Positions 1 through 13,931 are shown, counted from the stretch's first letter. The stretch: 64,000 bases of DNA from Mycolicibacterium boenickei (GCF_010731295.1 NZ_AP022579.1:3162001-3226000), one strand, 5' to 3'. Numbers and translations: made by a program. Notes: generated by a model not told the origin, from the letters alone.

Positions 1-249
1 GTCCACGACGGGCGTCGACAAATCTGCACCGGCGTCGAACAGGTCGTTCTGAATCTGCCTGAGCACAGCCAGGATTTGCTGATCGGGTTCGCCGAGGGCG
101 ACTGCGACGCCGATGGCGGCGTTGGCTTCGTCACAGTCGGCATATGCCGCCAACCTCGAATCATTCTTGGAAACCCTGCTGAAGTCACTCAGCCCGGTCG
201 TGCCGTCGTCGCCGGTGCGGGTATAGATACGGGTGAGATGAACCGCCAT
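1..249 (-). CDS. ATP:cob(I)alamin adenosyltransferase (PduO type), 5' part only
   Basis: The ATG is at 247-249 and the gene runs leftwards off the window, leaving the first 83 codons. The visible protein starts [19 protein letters not shown]. This is the nucleotide-binding N-terminal motif ([11 protein letters not shown]) of PduO-type ATP:corrinoid adenosyltransferases, which transfer the adenosyl group of ATP to cob(I)alamin to make coenzyme B12. The order adenosyltransferase (divergent), murA, rrn matches Rv1314c-Rv1315-rrs of M. tuberculosis. The family call is secure. The C-terminal half, including the remaining active-site residues, cannot be seen. Confidence 0.88.
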   Translation of the reverse strand, partial: MAVHLTRIYTRTGDDGTTGLSDFSRVSKNDSRLAAYADCDEANAAIGVAVALGEPDQQILAVLRQIQNDLFDAGADLSTPVVD

Positions 250-333
250 AGCTGAACCGTACCGGGCTCGCGGACACGTTGGCCGGGCCCGCCGGATCTG
301 TCCGAGCAGGCGGAAACTCGACGGCGGGCTGTC

Positions 334-339
334 TACACT
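334..339 (+). promoter_or_regulatory. -10 box of a leaderless murA promoter
   Basis: TACACT lies 7 nt before the GTG of murA, the distance expected when the transcript starts at or next to the start codon. No Shine-Dalgarno sequence is visible, which supports a leaderless mRNA. The start site is inferred. Confidence 0.55.
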
Positions 340-346
340 AACCGGC

Positions 347-1603
347 GTGAGCGAGCGTTTCTTGGTGACCGGCGGGAACCGGTTATCAGGCGAAGTTGCT
401 GTCGGTGGCGCGAAGAACAGTGTGCTGAAACTGATGGCGGCCTCGTTGCTGGCCGAGGGCACCAGCACCATCACCAACTGCCCCGACATCCTCGACGTGC
501 CGTTGATGGCGGAGGTCTTACGAGGGTTGGGTGCCACGGTCGAGCTGGACGGTGACACCGTGCGCATCACGTCGCCCGACGAACCCAAGTACGACGCCGA
601 TTTCGCGGCGGTCCGGCAGTTCCGCGCCTCTGTGTGTGTGCTGGGACCACTGGTAGGGCGGTGCAAGAAGGCGAAGGTGGCTCTTCCCGGTGGAGATGCC
701 ATCGGGTCGCGGCCCCTGGACATGCATCAGGCCGGACTGCGCCAACTGGGTGCGACCTGCAATATCGAGCACGGCTGTGTGGTGGCCGAAGCCGACCATC
801 TACGGGGCGCCGAGATCCAACTCGAGTTCCCGTCAGTGGGGGCGACCGAGAACATCCTGATGGCCGCGGTGCTGGCCGAAGGGGTCACCACCATCCACAA
901 CGCGGCGCGCGAGCCTGACATCGTCGACATCTGCGCGATGCTCAACCAGATGGGGGCCAAGGTCAGCGGTGCGGGGACGTCGACGCTGACGATCACCGGG
1001 GTGGATCGGCTCTATCCGACGGAGCACCGCGTGATCGGCGACCGCATCGTGGCGGCGACGTGGGGGATAGCCGCGGCAATGACGCGCGGCGACATCTCGG
1101 TGACGGGCGTGGACCCGCAGCACCTGCAGCTGGTCCTGCACAAGCTGCACGACGCCGGCGCCACGGTCACCCAGAACGATGACGGTTTCCGGGTGGTGCA
1201 GTACGAGCGCCCCAAGGCGGTCAACGTGGCGACGCTGCCGTTCCCGGGGTTCCCGACCGACCTGCAGCCGATGGCGATCGGTCTGGCGTCGGTGGCGGAC
1301 GGCACCTCGATGATCACCGAGAACGTTTTCGAAGCTCGCTTCCGGTTCGTCGAGGAGATGATCCGGTTGGGTGCCGATGCGCGGACGGACGGTCACCATG
1401 CCGTTGTGCGGGGGATCCCGCAGCTCTCGAGCGCGCCGGTGTGGTCGTCGGACATCCGTGCCGGCGCCGGCCTGGTGCTCGCAGGCCTGGTCGCCGACGG
1501 CGAAACCGAGGTTCACGACGTGTTCCACATCGATCGCGGTTACCCGCTGTTCGTGGAAAACCTGTTGAGCCTCGGAGCCGAGATCGAAAGAGTAGGGTCG
1601 TAG
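347..1603 (+). CDS. murA: UDP-N-acetylglucosamine 1-carboxyvinyltransferase MurA
   Basis: This 418-residue enzyme transfers enolpyruvate from PEP to UDP-GlcNAc, the first committed step of peptidoglycan synthesis in the cytoplasm. The N-terminal substrate motif [13 protein letters not shown] (about residues 20-32) and the loop [11 protein letters not shown] are clear. In that loop residue 117 is Asp, where most bacteria have the catalytic Cys alkylated by fosfomycin. The Cys-to-Asp change is known in mycobacteria and explains intrinsic fosfomycin resistance. The GTG start follows a -10 box at leaderless spacing. The gene lies directly upstream of rrnA, the classic mycobacterial arrangement, so read-through from murA into the rRNA leader is possible. 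Confidence 0.97.
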   Translation: MSERFLVTGGNRLSGEVAVGGAKNSVLKLMAASLLAEGTSTITNCPDILDVPLMAEVLRGLGATVELDGDTVRITSPDEPKYDADFAAVRQFRASVCVLGPLVGRCKKAKVALPGGDAIGSRPLDMHQAGLRQLGATCNIEHGCVVAEADHLRGAEIQLEFPSVGATENILMAAVLAEGVTTIHNAAREPDIVDICAMLNQMGAKVSGAGTSTLTITGVDRLYPTEHRVIGDRIVAATWGIAAAMTRGDISVTGVDPQHLQLVLHKLHDAGATVTQNDDGFRVVQYERPKAVNVATLPFPGFPTDLQPMAIGLASVADGTSMITENVFEARFRFVEEMIRLGADARTDGHHAVVRGIPQLSSAPVWSSDIRAGAGLVLAGLVADGETEVHDVFHIDRGYPLFVENLLSLGAEIERVGS

Positions 1604-1655
1604 GGAGCGCGTTCGAGCCTGGCTTTCAGCCTCGAAATCGCGCTGACCAGCCGAT

Positions 1656-1685
1656 TTGACCTTGAAGGCTGGCGCGCGCTAATCT
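1656..1685 (+). promoter_or_regulatory. rrnA promoter 1
   Basis: A -35 TTGACC (1656-1661) and a -10 TAATCT (1680-1685) are separated by 18 bp. This is a good match to a housekeeping sigma-A promoter. Confidence 0.6.
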
Positions 1686-1731
1686 TTTGAAGTCGCCGCG
1701 GAGCGGGGAAAATCCCCCGGGCCAGAGCGAC

Positions 1732-1761
1732 TTGACAAGCCAGCCGAGAACGTACTAACCT
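1732..1761 (+). promoter_or_regulatory. rrnA promoter 2
   Basis: A perfect -35 TTGACA (1732-1737) is followed after 18 bp by TAACCT (1756-1761). A second candidate -10, TACTAA at 1753-1758, gives only 15 bp spacing and is less likely. Confidence 0.6.
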
Positions 1762-1807
1762 GGCGAGGTTGCCTCAGACCGGATGAAATAAGCCAGGATG
1801 AAGCAAC

Positions 1808-1837
1808 TTGACTTGCCGGCAAGGTTCCAATTAAGCT
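1808..1837 (+). promoter_or_regulatory. rrnA promoter 3 (proximal)
   Basis: TTGACT (1808-1813), an 18-bp spacer, then TAAGCT (1832-1837). It is the closest of three tandem promoters with identical spacing and corresponds in position to the conserved proximal promoter of mycobacterial rrnA operons. Confidence 0.6.
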
Positions 1838-1880
1838 GGTGGGGTTGCCCCAAAACAGGGTGACAAAGCAGAAAAGCCTG

Positions 1881-1910
1881 TTGTTTGAGAACTCAATAGT
1901 GTGTTTGGTG
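1881..1910 (+). promoter_or_regulatory. rRNA antitermination (nut-like) element
   Basis: The segment contains TTGTTTGAGAACTCAATAG followed by GTGTTTGG. This is the conserved box of mycobacterial rRNA leaders thought to load Nus factors. The call rests on recognition of this motif and its place between the last promoter and 16S. Confidence 0.6.
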
Positions 1911-2047
1911 GTTTTTGTTTGTTGTTTTTTGGCCACGCTCTTTTTCCCGTTTAGGGTGTGGTTGTTGTTTTTTGATGCCAGTTTTTGGTGTCTTTTGTTT
2001 GTGATCGGATTTTTCTGATTCGAATTCTGCCGGGTTTGTCCCGGGGT

Positions 2048-7072
<5,025 letters not shown>

Positions 7073-7227
7073 CAACCAACAAACACCACAATGTTTGGGT
7101 TTTGAGTAAGACGCACAACCTGACCTCGCAACCACATCCATAAACACCCACACACTCGTGTGTCCGGAGTGCACCGCACCCCACCACCAAAACACACAGA
7201 TTTACACCCAAAAACGGGTGAATAGAG
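7073..7227 (+). other. 23S-5S internal transcribed spacer
   Basis: A 155-bp A/C-rich spacer between 23S and 5S with no tRNA and no credible coding frame. Confidence 0.8.
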
Positions 7228-7342
7228 TTACGGCGGTCCATAGCGGCAGGGAAACGCCCGGTCCCATCCCGAACCCGGAAGCTAAGCCTGCCAGCGCCGA
7301 TGATACTACCCTCTCGGGTGGAAAAGTAGGACACCGCCGAAC
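7228..7342 (+). rRNA. rrf: 5S ribosomal RNA
   Basis: The 5' TTACGGCGG pairs with the 3' CCGCCGAA to form helix 1. The conserved internal CCCATCCCGAACCCGGAAG is present. The length of about 115 nt is normal for mycobacteria. Confidence 0.95.
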
Positions 7343-7353
7343 ACAAATTAAGT

Positions 7354-7395
7354 CCCGGGCCCTCCGATTTCGATCGGAGGGCCCGGGCATTTTTG
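7354..7395 (+). terminator. rrnA terminator
   Basis: A perfect 15-bp GC-rich stem (7354-7368 with 7373-7387) closed by a TTCG tetraloop is followed by CATTTTTG. This is a textbook intrinsic terminator 11 nt after 5S. Confidence 0.92.
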
Positions 7396-7403
7396 TATGT
7401 GGA

Positions 7404-7438
7404 CGCGTTTTCAATTCCGTTCGAGAATTGAAAACGCG
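7404..7438. terminator. Hairpin downstream of ogt, possible terminator on the minus strand
   Basis: A perfect 13-bp inverted repeat (7404-7416 and 7426-7438) with a 9-nt loop lies just beyond the ogt stop codon. No T-tract follows on the minus strand, so it would be a mycobacterial-type terminator without U-tail or a barrier to rRNA read-through. Confidence 0.55.
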
Positions 7439-7443
7439 CCTAT

Positions 7444-7941
7444 TCAATTGAACAGAGCCGGCGTCGTACGACTTTTCTCCAATTCCAACAATGCCCGCTT
7501 GCGGTCCAGGCCGCCGCCGTACCCGGTGAGGCTGCCGTTGGCGCCGATCACCCGATGGCAGGGCACGATGATGCCGATCGGATTGTGCCCATTGGCCAAG
7601 CCGACAGCCCGTGAAGCGCTCGGGGAACCGATCTGACGGGCGATCTCACCGTAGGTACAGGTCTCGCCATACGGAATCGTCTGCAAGGCGTCCCACACAC
7701 GTCGCTGAAACTGTGTCCCCACCATGTCGAGTTCGAGGTGGAATTCCGTACGTTCGCCGGCGAAATACGCGGACAGTTGATCGACGGCTTCGGCGAAGGC
7801 ACTGTCGTCGCGCTCCCAGCCGTCGCGGCTCGGCTCATAGGTCTGATCGACCATCCGTAAGTGCATGAGCTTGCCGTCCCGGCCGGCCAGCGTCAGGAGG
7901 CCGACGGGGCTGTCCATGGTGCGGTACTGCAGTGTCGTCAT
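7444..7941 (-). CDS. ogt: Methylated-DNA--protein-cysteine methyltransferase Ogt
   Basis: This 165-residue suicide repair protein removes alkyl groups from O6-alkylguanine onto its own cysteine. The active-site motif IIVPCHRVIG is present with Cys128, as is the helix-turn-helix segment ending SRAVGLANGHNP. The ATG at 7939-7941 was chosen because it overlaps the alkA stop codon (ATGA) and gives the length of the M. tuberculosis homologue Rv1316c. The open frame continues upstream inside alkA but that part has no homology. It is translationally coupled to the Ada-AlkA gene, so both halves of alkylation repair are made from one transcript. Confidence 0.95.
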   Translation of the reverse strand: MTTLQYRTMDSPVGLLTLAGRDGKLMHLRMVDQTYEPSRDGWERDDSAFAEAVDQLSAYFAGERTEFHLELDMVGTQFQRRVWDALQTIPYGETCTYGEIARQIGSPSASRAVGLANGHNPIGIIVPCHRVIGANGSLTGYGGGLDRKRALLELEKSRTTPALFN

Positions 7942-9431
7942 GACGTCTCCTGTCGATCGTGCGGGGGCCACTGGTTCACCGCGTGGTCCAGTGTGGTCCA
8001 AAGGTGTTGCGTCGCATACGCGCGCCACGGCCGCCATCGGGTGCTGTGGTCGACGAGTCGATCCGGGGCCAGGCCCAGATGATCGGCGGCAGCGCGCACG
8101 CCGAGATCGGTGGCGGGGAAGGCATCTGGATCGCCGAGGCCTCGCATGGCGATCACCTCCGTCGTCCATGGACCCACGCCGGGAAGCGCCAGCAGCTGTT
8201 GGCGAGCCCGGTCCCAGTCACATCCGGGATCGAGGGTCAGATCACCATCGGCGATCGCCGCTACCAATGCTGTGACAGTCCGCTTCCTGGATGCCGGCAT
8301 CGCCAGATCCTGGGGATCCAGTCCGGCGAGGTCGGCGATGCTGGGAAACACATGGGTCAGACCTCCGGCCTCGTCGGAGATCGCGGTTCCGTAGCCGGCG
8401 ACGAGACGGCCGACGTGTGTGGACGCCGCTTTGATCGATACCTGCTGGCCGATCACCACGCGCAGTGCGAGCTCGGATTCGTCGACGGTCCTGGGAATGC
8501 GTTGACCGGGTGCCTTGGCCACGACAGCCGCCAGTTGCGGATCGGACTGGAGCGATTCCACGACCGCCTCGGGATCGGCATCGAGGTCCAGCAGGCGCCG
8601 GCATCGGGCGATGGCAGCCGACAGATCGCGGAAATCCTTGAGCACCAACTGGCACCGGACATGATCGGGCTGCGGAGTCAGACCGACGACGCCGTGGCCG
8701 TGCGGCAGGCGCAGGGTGCGCCGGAATTGCCCGTCGCGCACCTCTTCCAGGCCCGGCACCGCGCTCGCCGCCAGATGTCCCAACATCCCTTCATACGCGA
8801 ACGGGGTCCGTACCGGCAGCCGTAGGGACAGCACACCGGGTGCTGCGGAGGCATCGGTGGTGAATCGGTTGCGCGCCCGCAGCCTCAGCTGCGTCGGCGT
8901 CAGATCGCACACCGCACGCACGGTGTCGTTGAACTGCCGGATGCTGGCGAAACCCGCGGCAAACGCCACATCGGCAAAGGGCAGCTCGGTGGTTTCGATC
9001 AACACCCGGGCGGTCTGGGTCCGTTGTGCCCGGGCCAGCGCCAGGGGATTGGCCCCCAGCTCGGCCTGCATGATGCGCTGCAACTGCCGGCTCGTATAGC
9101 CGACGTGGGCGGCCAGGCCCGTCACGCCTTCACGGTCCACGGTGCCGTCGGCGATGAGCCGCATGCACCGTGCCACGACGTCGCCACGCACATTCCATTC
9201 GGGCGAGCCTGGCGAGGCGTCGGGGCGGCACCGTTTGCAGGCCCGGAAACCGGCTGCCTGGGCGGCGGCCGCGGTCGGGTAGAACCGCATGTTGCGCGCG
9301 AACGGCGGCCGCACCGGGCAGCTGGGCCGGCAGTAGATGCCCGTGGTCAGCACGGCGGTGACAAACCAGCCGTCGAACCGGGCGTCCTTGGACTGGACTG
9401 CCCGGTAACAGCGGTCGAAATCCTCGTGCAT
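7938..9431 (-). CDS. alkA: Ada-AlkA fusion: methyl-phosphotriester transfer, AraC-type regulator and 3-methyladenine glycosylase
   Basis: About 497 residues in three parts. Residues 1-75 form the Ada N-domain with four zinc/acceptor cysteines (C34 and C38 in GIYCRPSC, C65 and C68 in ACKRC). Residues 80-180 form an AraC-type DNA-binding domain. Residues 190-495 form an AlkA-like glycosylase with the helix-hairpin-helix LLALPGVGPWT and the catalytic Asp in FPATDLG. The protein should sense methyl phosphotriesters, activate the adaptive response and excise alkylated purines, as proposed for Rv1317c. The ATG at 9429-9431 gives MHEDFDRC; an in-frame GTG three codons upstream is an alternative. It overlaps ogt by 4 bp. 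Confidence 0.93.
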   Translation of the reverse strand: MHEDFDRCYRAVQSKDARFDGWFVTAVLTTGIYCRPSCPVRPPFARNMRFYPTAAAAQAAGFRACKRCRPDASPGSPEWNVRGDVVARCMRLIADGTVDREGVTGLAAHVGYTSRQLQRIMQAELGANPLALARAQRTQTARVLIETTELPFADVAFAAGFASIRQFNDTVRAVCDLTPTQLRLRARNRFTTDASAAPGVLSLRLPVRTPFAYEGMLGHLAASAVPGLEEVRDGQFRRTLRLPHGHGVVGLTPQPDHVRCQLVLKDFRDLSAAIARCRRLLDLDADPEAVVESLQSDPQLAAVVAKAPGQRIPRTVDESELALRVVIGQQVSIKAASTHVGRLVAGYGTAISDEAGGLTHVFPSIADLAGLDPQDLAMPASRKRTVTALVAAIADGDLTLDPGCDWDRARQQLLALPGVGPWTTEVIAMRGLGDPDAFPATDLGVRAAADHLGLAPDRLVDHSTRWRPWRAYATQHLWTTLDHAVNQWPPHDRQETS

Positions 9432-9506
9432 ACGTTCCACGATGGCACGGCGGCCGGTGCTGTACTAGCGGAAAAACGACATGGTCGTGAGATGGAGTCC
9501 GCGGGT

Positions 9507-9512
9507 TAGACT
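9507..9512 (+). promoter_or_regulatory. -10 box of a leaderless glsA promoter
   Basis: TAGACT ends 7 nt before the GTG at 9520. This spacing is the main reason for preferring 9520 over the upstream ATG at 9481, which would lie upstream of the inferred transcript start. Confidence 0.5.
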
Positions 9513-9519
9513 CCGACAC

Positions 9520-10823
9520 GTGGCCGAGCTGGTGCAGCACTACCTGGACCGGATCCGTGCCGAGCAGATCGAGCTGCGTGACGGCGCCCTGGCGAGCTAC
9601 ATCCCTGAACTGGCAAATGTCGATCCTGAGGGCTTCGGCCTGAGCCTGTCGTCATCGGACGGATATGTCTACGAATCCGGCGACACGGCAGTGGAATTCA
9701 CCATTCAGTCGATCTCCAAACCGTTCACCTACGCCCTGGCACTGAGCCTGATCGGTCAGGATGCCGTCGACGCCAGGATCGGTGTCGAACCCTCCGGTGA
9801 GGCGTTCAACGAGATCAGCGTCGACGATGTCACCAAGACACCGAAGAACCCGATGATCAATGCCGGTGCCATTGCGGCGGTTTCGCTGATCCCCGGCGCG
9901 AGCGCCGATGAACGGTTCGACCGCATCCACGAGTTCTACTCGGCGTGTGCGGGCCGCAGGCTCGAGATCGACCTGGCGGTGTACGCCTCGGAGAAGGCCA
10001 CTGGCAACCGCAATCGAGCGATCGCCTACATGCTGACCAGTTTCGGTGTGCTGGAAGGTGATCCGGACGAGGTCCTCGACGTGTACTTCCGGCAGTGTTC
10101 GGTGAAGGTGACCAGCACCGACCTCGCGCGGATGGCCGCCACCCTGGCTCGGGGCGGGCTCAACCCGCTCACGGGGCGCCGGGTCATCGATGCCGACGTG
10201 GTCCGGCGGACACTCAGCGTGATGGTGACGTGCGGAATGTACGAATCGACAGGCGATTGGGTCAGCGCCGTCGGCATGCCCGCCAAGAGCGGTGTCGGTG
10301 GCGGCATCGTGGCGGTGCTGCCCGGCCAACTCGGGATCGGTGTGTACTCACCGCGGCTCGATGCCCGTGGCAACAGCGTGCGTGGGGTGCAGGTGTGCCG
10401 CAATCTGTCCTCGCAGCTGGGGCTTCACTTCCTCACCGTCGGCCGCGAGTCGTCGTCGACGCTGCGGGCCGTGTTCGATGTCCACCCGGGTGTCCGCGTC
10501 TACGAGGTGCAGGGTGACCTGCTGTTCGCCGGGGCCGAGCAGGTGCTGCGGAGCGCCGAGCAGGTGCTGCGGAGCGCCGAGCATCAGCGTGGCGGGTACG
10601 ACGTCGCCGTGCTGGACGTCACCCGGGTCGACGACATCAACGACGCCGCGCGCGGGATGCTGACCGGGATGCGGGCCGCCTGGCCGCCGCGGGCAAGGAG
10701 GCCTATCTCGTCGACCCCGATGGCCGCGTGGTGCCGGCCGACCGGCGTGACGACTACGACGCCGTCGTGTTCCGCACCGTCGACGACGCAGTCGAGGCGG
10801 CGCGGCAGCGGGCCGCCGGCTAG
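9520..10823 (+). CDS. glsA: Glutaminase with C-terminal STAS domain, frameshifted near the 3' end
   Basis: The protein hydrolyses glutamine to glutamate and ammonia. The catalytic serine-lysine motif SISKPFTYAL and NPMINAGAI mark a beta-lactamase-fold glutaminase of about 310 residues, followed by a STAS domain. Near 10675 the frame breaks: read straight on, it becomes Pro/Arg-rich nonsense ending at 10992 inside the opposite gene. Shifted by one missing base, it continues GKEAYLVDPDGRVVPADR and stops at 10821-10823, so that the two convergent stop codons share CTAG. The glutaminase domain is intact, and only the last ~50 residues of STAS are affected. A 21-bp tandem duplication lies at 10534-10575. 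A sequencing error is possible. An ATG at 9481 is an alternative start. Confidence 0.82.
10534..10575 (+). repeat. 21-bp tandem duplication in glsA
   Basis: Two identical 21-bp units (10534-10554 and 10555-10575) each encode AEQVLRS, and a partial third AE follows. The duplication lies early in the STAS domain, about 100 bp before the frameshift. Confidence 0.95.
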
Positions 10824-12424
10824 GCCGGCACCGCCACCCTGGTCGGCTCGCCGAGACCGCGCAGGGTTACCGATTCGCCCAGTGTCCAACGGGCCCTCTC
10901 GGTTTCGGACGCGTTGGCGATCGTGTCCGATGACGCCACCAGGTGCCCGGGCACCTGCTTGGAGAAATCGCACAGCCGCGCGGCCTCATTGACCGGTTCC
11001 CCGATCACGGTGTACTCGAAACGCTGTTTGGCGCCGACATTGCCGGCCACCACCTGGCCGGCCGCCACCCCGATACCCGCCTCGAGCTCGGGCACCTCGG
11101 TACGCAACCGGCGCGCGATCGCCCGGGCGGCTCCCAGGGCCTCGTCTTCGGCGTTGGGCAGCGAGACCGGTGCGCCGAACACCGCGAGTATCGCGTCGCC
11201 CTCGAACTTGTTGACCAGGCCGCGGTGATTGTCGACCTCGTCGACGATCACCGCGAAGAACCGGTTGAGCAGGTCGACCACCTCGACCGCGGGCCGCGTG
11301 GTGACCAACTGAGTCGAGCCGATCACGTCGACGAAAATCACTGCGGCGTGGCGCTCCTCGCCGCCCAGGACGGGCTTCTCCTGCTCGGCCAGTGCGGCGA
11401 CCTCGCGGCCGACGTGGCGGCCGAACAGGTCACGAACCCGCTCGCGCTCGCGCAAGCCGTGCACCATCGAGTTGAAACCGCGCTGCAGCTGGCCCAGTTC
11501 GGTGCCGTCGAACACCACCAGATTGGTATTCAGATCACCTCGCTCGACACGGTTGAGCGCCGCACGCACCACGCGGATCGGCGTTGCGGTCAGGTAGGAC
11601 AGGATCCACATCAGCAGGAAGCCGAAGATCAACGCGAACGAGCCGAGTCCGATGACGGCGTAAGCGAATTGGTTGGGAGTCAAGTTGTTGAGCGTCACGG
11701 AGAACATCGCGGCCAGCATGATGCCGAGGATGGGGACACCCGAGCTCAGCGCCCACACCACCATGGTGCGGCCCATGATGCCCGGAGCCAGCCGGACCGG
11801 TGGCGGGCCCGCCTCCAGAGCCTGCGCGGCAACCGGCCGCAGGGCGAACTCGGTGAACAGGTGACAGCTGACCGACACCACGATGCCGGGAAAGGTGATG
11901 CCCAGCAGGAACTTCGGAATGTAGTTGGTGTCGACCATCCCGAACAGCGTGGTCAGCAGGGCGGCGCCGAGCCCCCACAGGACCAGCAGGACGCGGGTGA
12001 GCCGGAACGGGGCGAAGAAGGTGTTCCGCTGATCCGCGATGGTGGGTGGGCGTTCCTCGATGGCCCACCGCACGTTCTCGATCACCCGGGTCGTCGCCCA
12101 GAACACCCCGACGATCAACGCCGAGGCCATGTAGACCGGGCCCACGATGAAGGTGATCCAGCGGACCTGCGGATCGAACACACTCGGTGTCGGGAACAGC
12201 AGCGTGACGATGATCATCGAGATGCCGATACCGAGCAGGTTCACCAAGATCACGAACGTTGTGAGGATCACCTGGATCCGCACCCTGCGCCGGCGCTGGC
12301 TCTCCGAAACGCGGCCCAGCATCCACGATCCGTATTCCGGGGTGATCGGGATCCGGCTGTTCTGGCGGGTGACACCCTCAAGGACGCGGCCCAGCCGTCG
12401 TGCCAGCGATTTGTCGGAGTTCAT
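10820..12424 (-). CDS. Membrane class III adenylate cyclase (six TM segments, HAMP, CHD)
   Basis: A 534-residue cyclase making cAMP from ATP, related to Rv1318c-Rv1320c. About six membrane segments lie between residues 45 and 285. A HAMP linker follows (around 290-345, LSYLTATPIRVVRAALNRV). The cyclase domain carries the metal-binding aspartates in VIFVDVIGST and NKFEGDAILAVFG. M. tuberculosis has three tandem copies at this place; here there is one. The start is the ATG at 12422-12424, and the stop overlaps that of the convergent glsA gene. The upstream region holds the debris of a TnpB element, so its native promoter may have been displaced. Confidence 0.92.
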   Translation of the reverse strand: MNSDKSLARRLGRVLEGVTRQNSRIPITPEYGSWMLGRVSESQRRRRVRIQVILTTFVILVNLLGIGISMIIVTLLFPTPSVFDPQVRWITFIVGPVYMASALIVGVFWATTRVIENVRWAIEERPPTIADQRNTFFAPFRLTRVLLVLWGLGAALLTTLFGMVDTNYIPKFLLGITFPGIVVSVSCHLFTEFALRPVAAQALEAGPPPVRLAPGIMGRTMVVWALSSGVPILGIMLAAMFSVTLNNLTPNQFAYAVIGLGSFALIFGFLLMWILSYLTATPIRVVRAALNRVERGDLNTNLVVFDGTELGQLQRGFNSMVHGLRERERVRDLFGRHVGREVAALAEQEKPVLGGEERHAAVIFVDVIGSTQLVTTRPAVEVVDLLNRFFAVIVDEVDNHRGLVNKFEGDAILAVFGAPVSLPNAEDEALGAARAIARRLRTEVPELEAGIGVAAGQVVAGNVGAKQRFEYTVIGEPVNEAARLCDFSKQVPGHLVASSDTIANASETERARWTLGESVTLRGLGEPTRVAVPA

Positions 12425-12444
12425 TGTGGCGTCAGCCTAAAGCG

Positions 12445-12475
12445 TGTCGAACAACTCTGGAGAATGTTCGACACC
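12445..12475. repeat. 10-bp inverted repeat between cyclase and TnpB element
   Basis: GTGTCGAACA (12445-12454) and TGTTCGACAC (12466-12475) are perfect inverted copies with an 11-nt loop. It lies just outside the TnpB palindrome and just upstream of the cyclase start. It could be a subterminal hairpin of the element, a terminator or an operator. Confidence 0.6.
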
Positions 12476-12496
12476 GCCCTTCTCGGGCGTCCGTCG

Positions 12497-12522
12497 GTTC
12501 ACCCCGCGCGCGCGGGGTGAAC
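12497..12522. repeat. 26-bp perfect palindrome at the 3' end of tnpB
   Basis: Positions 12497-12509 are the exact reverse complement of 12510-12522, with a GC-alternating centre. The palindrome overlaps the last codons and stop of the tnpB frame. In IS200/IS605- and IS607-type elements the right end and the omega (guide) RNA overlap the 3' end of tnpB, so this is the likely right-end/omega-RNA hairpin. That role is inferred. Confidence 0.7.
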
Positions 12523-13931
12523 GTCCGTTCCCGTTTCATCCGGGCTGGTTTCACCAATACACGATGGGTACTGGTCAGCGCCGTCCCGTCGGCGGGCATT
12601 GGTTGCCCGGCCCCTTCGCTTGGGGGTCCGGGGATCTGGTGAGGGGTGATGGTTTTGTCCCCACAGGGCGAGGTTCACGGCGGCATTGGTGTCGCGGTCG
12701 GCGACATATCCGCAACCGCAGGTGAACACTCGATCGGCTAATGTCATCGTCGCGTTTACAGCCGTGCAAGCCGAGCAGCGTTTAGTCGATGGATACCATC
12801 GATCGGCCTGCACAATGTCGCCGCTACGCCAAGCTTGCTTGTACTTCAACAGCCTGGCGAACTCGGTCCAGCTCGCATCGGCTATGGCGCCAGCAAGTCG
12901 ATGGTTGGCCATCATGCCTGTCACGTTCAAGTCCTCGATGACGAGCCGGTCGTGAGCCTTGACCAGCGCGTTGGTGACATCGTGAAGGAAATGGCGTCGG
13001 ACGTTGGCGACGTGGTGGTGATGTCGGCCCAGTTTGGTTGCGGCGTCCTTGCGGTTTCGTGATCCTTTCTGTTGCGTGACAACGACTTTGCGAGCCGCCG
13101 TTGCTTGACCATCCCTTTGGCCAGCGCTTTAGGGGCTGCGGTAATGCGAGCCACCTCTTTGCCGTCTGCAGTGGCGGCGACCACAAACGCCGACAATCCC
13201 CGGTCGAGGCCGACCCAGCGTGTGTCGTCGGCCGGATCTCGCGACGGATGGTGGCGACCGGGGTGCAGGTCGACTGCCTCCAGGTTCAGAGACACCCACC
13301 AGCGGTCGCGCCGACGTGTGAGGGTCGCGAACCGAATCTTGGCTCGGTTGTTGGTGAGCATGCGTCTCAACCGGCGGGTGTCGTCGAACACTCCGATCTG
13401 CCCGATACCAGGCAGAGTGATGGAGCGTGGCCGATTGCACTCTCCGACTCGGATTGGCGGCAGCTGGCCGTTGGGGCGGTTGTTTCGTAGCCGAAACGAC
13501 GGCACCGTATTGGTCTTCTTTTTGAACTGTGGAAAGCCAATGCGCTTACCCCTGCGCTGACCAGATTGCGAATCCGACCAAGCCTTCAGTCCCTTACCCA
13601 GGTCGACAGCTGCTTCTTCGAAGACCTGTTGACGCACCTCGGTCCGCCACGGCAGTCCGGTCACCAGCGCGGTGACGACGCCATCGTTACCAACAGCGAA
13701 GATCCGTCCGGCTTCCTCGGACCGCTTCCACGCATTGAAGGCGTTGATCAGATCGAAACCGGTCCACGGCACCTCGGTGTCACGGCCGGCGTCGCGTTGG
13801 GTGAGTGCGGTCTTGACGATGCGCAGGCACTGGTTGAACGCGAATCGCGATGCACCGGCATGTCTGGACATCAGGCTGTGCTGCTCAACCGTGGGGTCCA
13901 GACAGAATCGGAACGTGGTATGCCGGGTCAT
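12499..13931 (-). pseudogene. RNA-guided endonuclease TnpB (IS605/IS607-type), single frameshift
   Basis: The N-terminal part (MTRHTTFRFCLDPT, RFAFNQCL, then RuvC-I WVGLDRGLSAFV) is in one frame. The C-terminal part (VIEDLNVTGMMANH with the RuvC-II Glu, zinc finger KRCSACTAVN...CGCG, and RuvC-III ADRDTNAA) is in another. Joining them needs one extra base near 13071-13076. With that base the protein reads smoothly through KGSRNRKDAATKLG and HHHHVANVRRHFLHDV, so all catalytic residues are otherwise preserved. No tnpA is adjacent. In-frame ATG codons at 13946 and 13931 are possible starts. TnpB normally acts as an omega-RNA-guided DNA nuclease promoting element persistence. Confidence 0.85.

Larger units (their letters stand above)
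1604..2047 (+). other. rrnA leader region (no protein gene)
   Basis: This 444-bp stretch between murA and the 16S gene holds no credible coding frame. It contains three tandem promoters, then an antitermination-like segment, then a T/G-rich stretch leading into mature 16S. Its second half is much lower in GC than the surrounding genes, as usual for mycobacterial rRNA leaders. Confidence 0.8.

Noticed and set aside
12445..12475. LexA/SOS-box-like half-sites TCGAAC and GTTCGA
   Set aside because: The half-sites are separated by 13 bp, far more than the 4-bp spacing of mycobacterial SOS boxes, so LexA binding is unlikely.
10943..12520. Long plus-strand frame opposite the adenylate cyclase
   Set aside because: Same reason: the cyclase has complete catalytic motifs, while the opposite product is low-complexity Asp/His/Gln sequence.
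13060..13085. Programmed frameshift in tnpB
   Set aside because: There is no slippery heptamer and TnpB families are not known to need one. A simple deletion or sequencing error explains it better.
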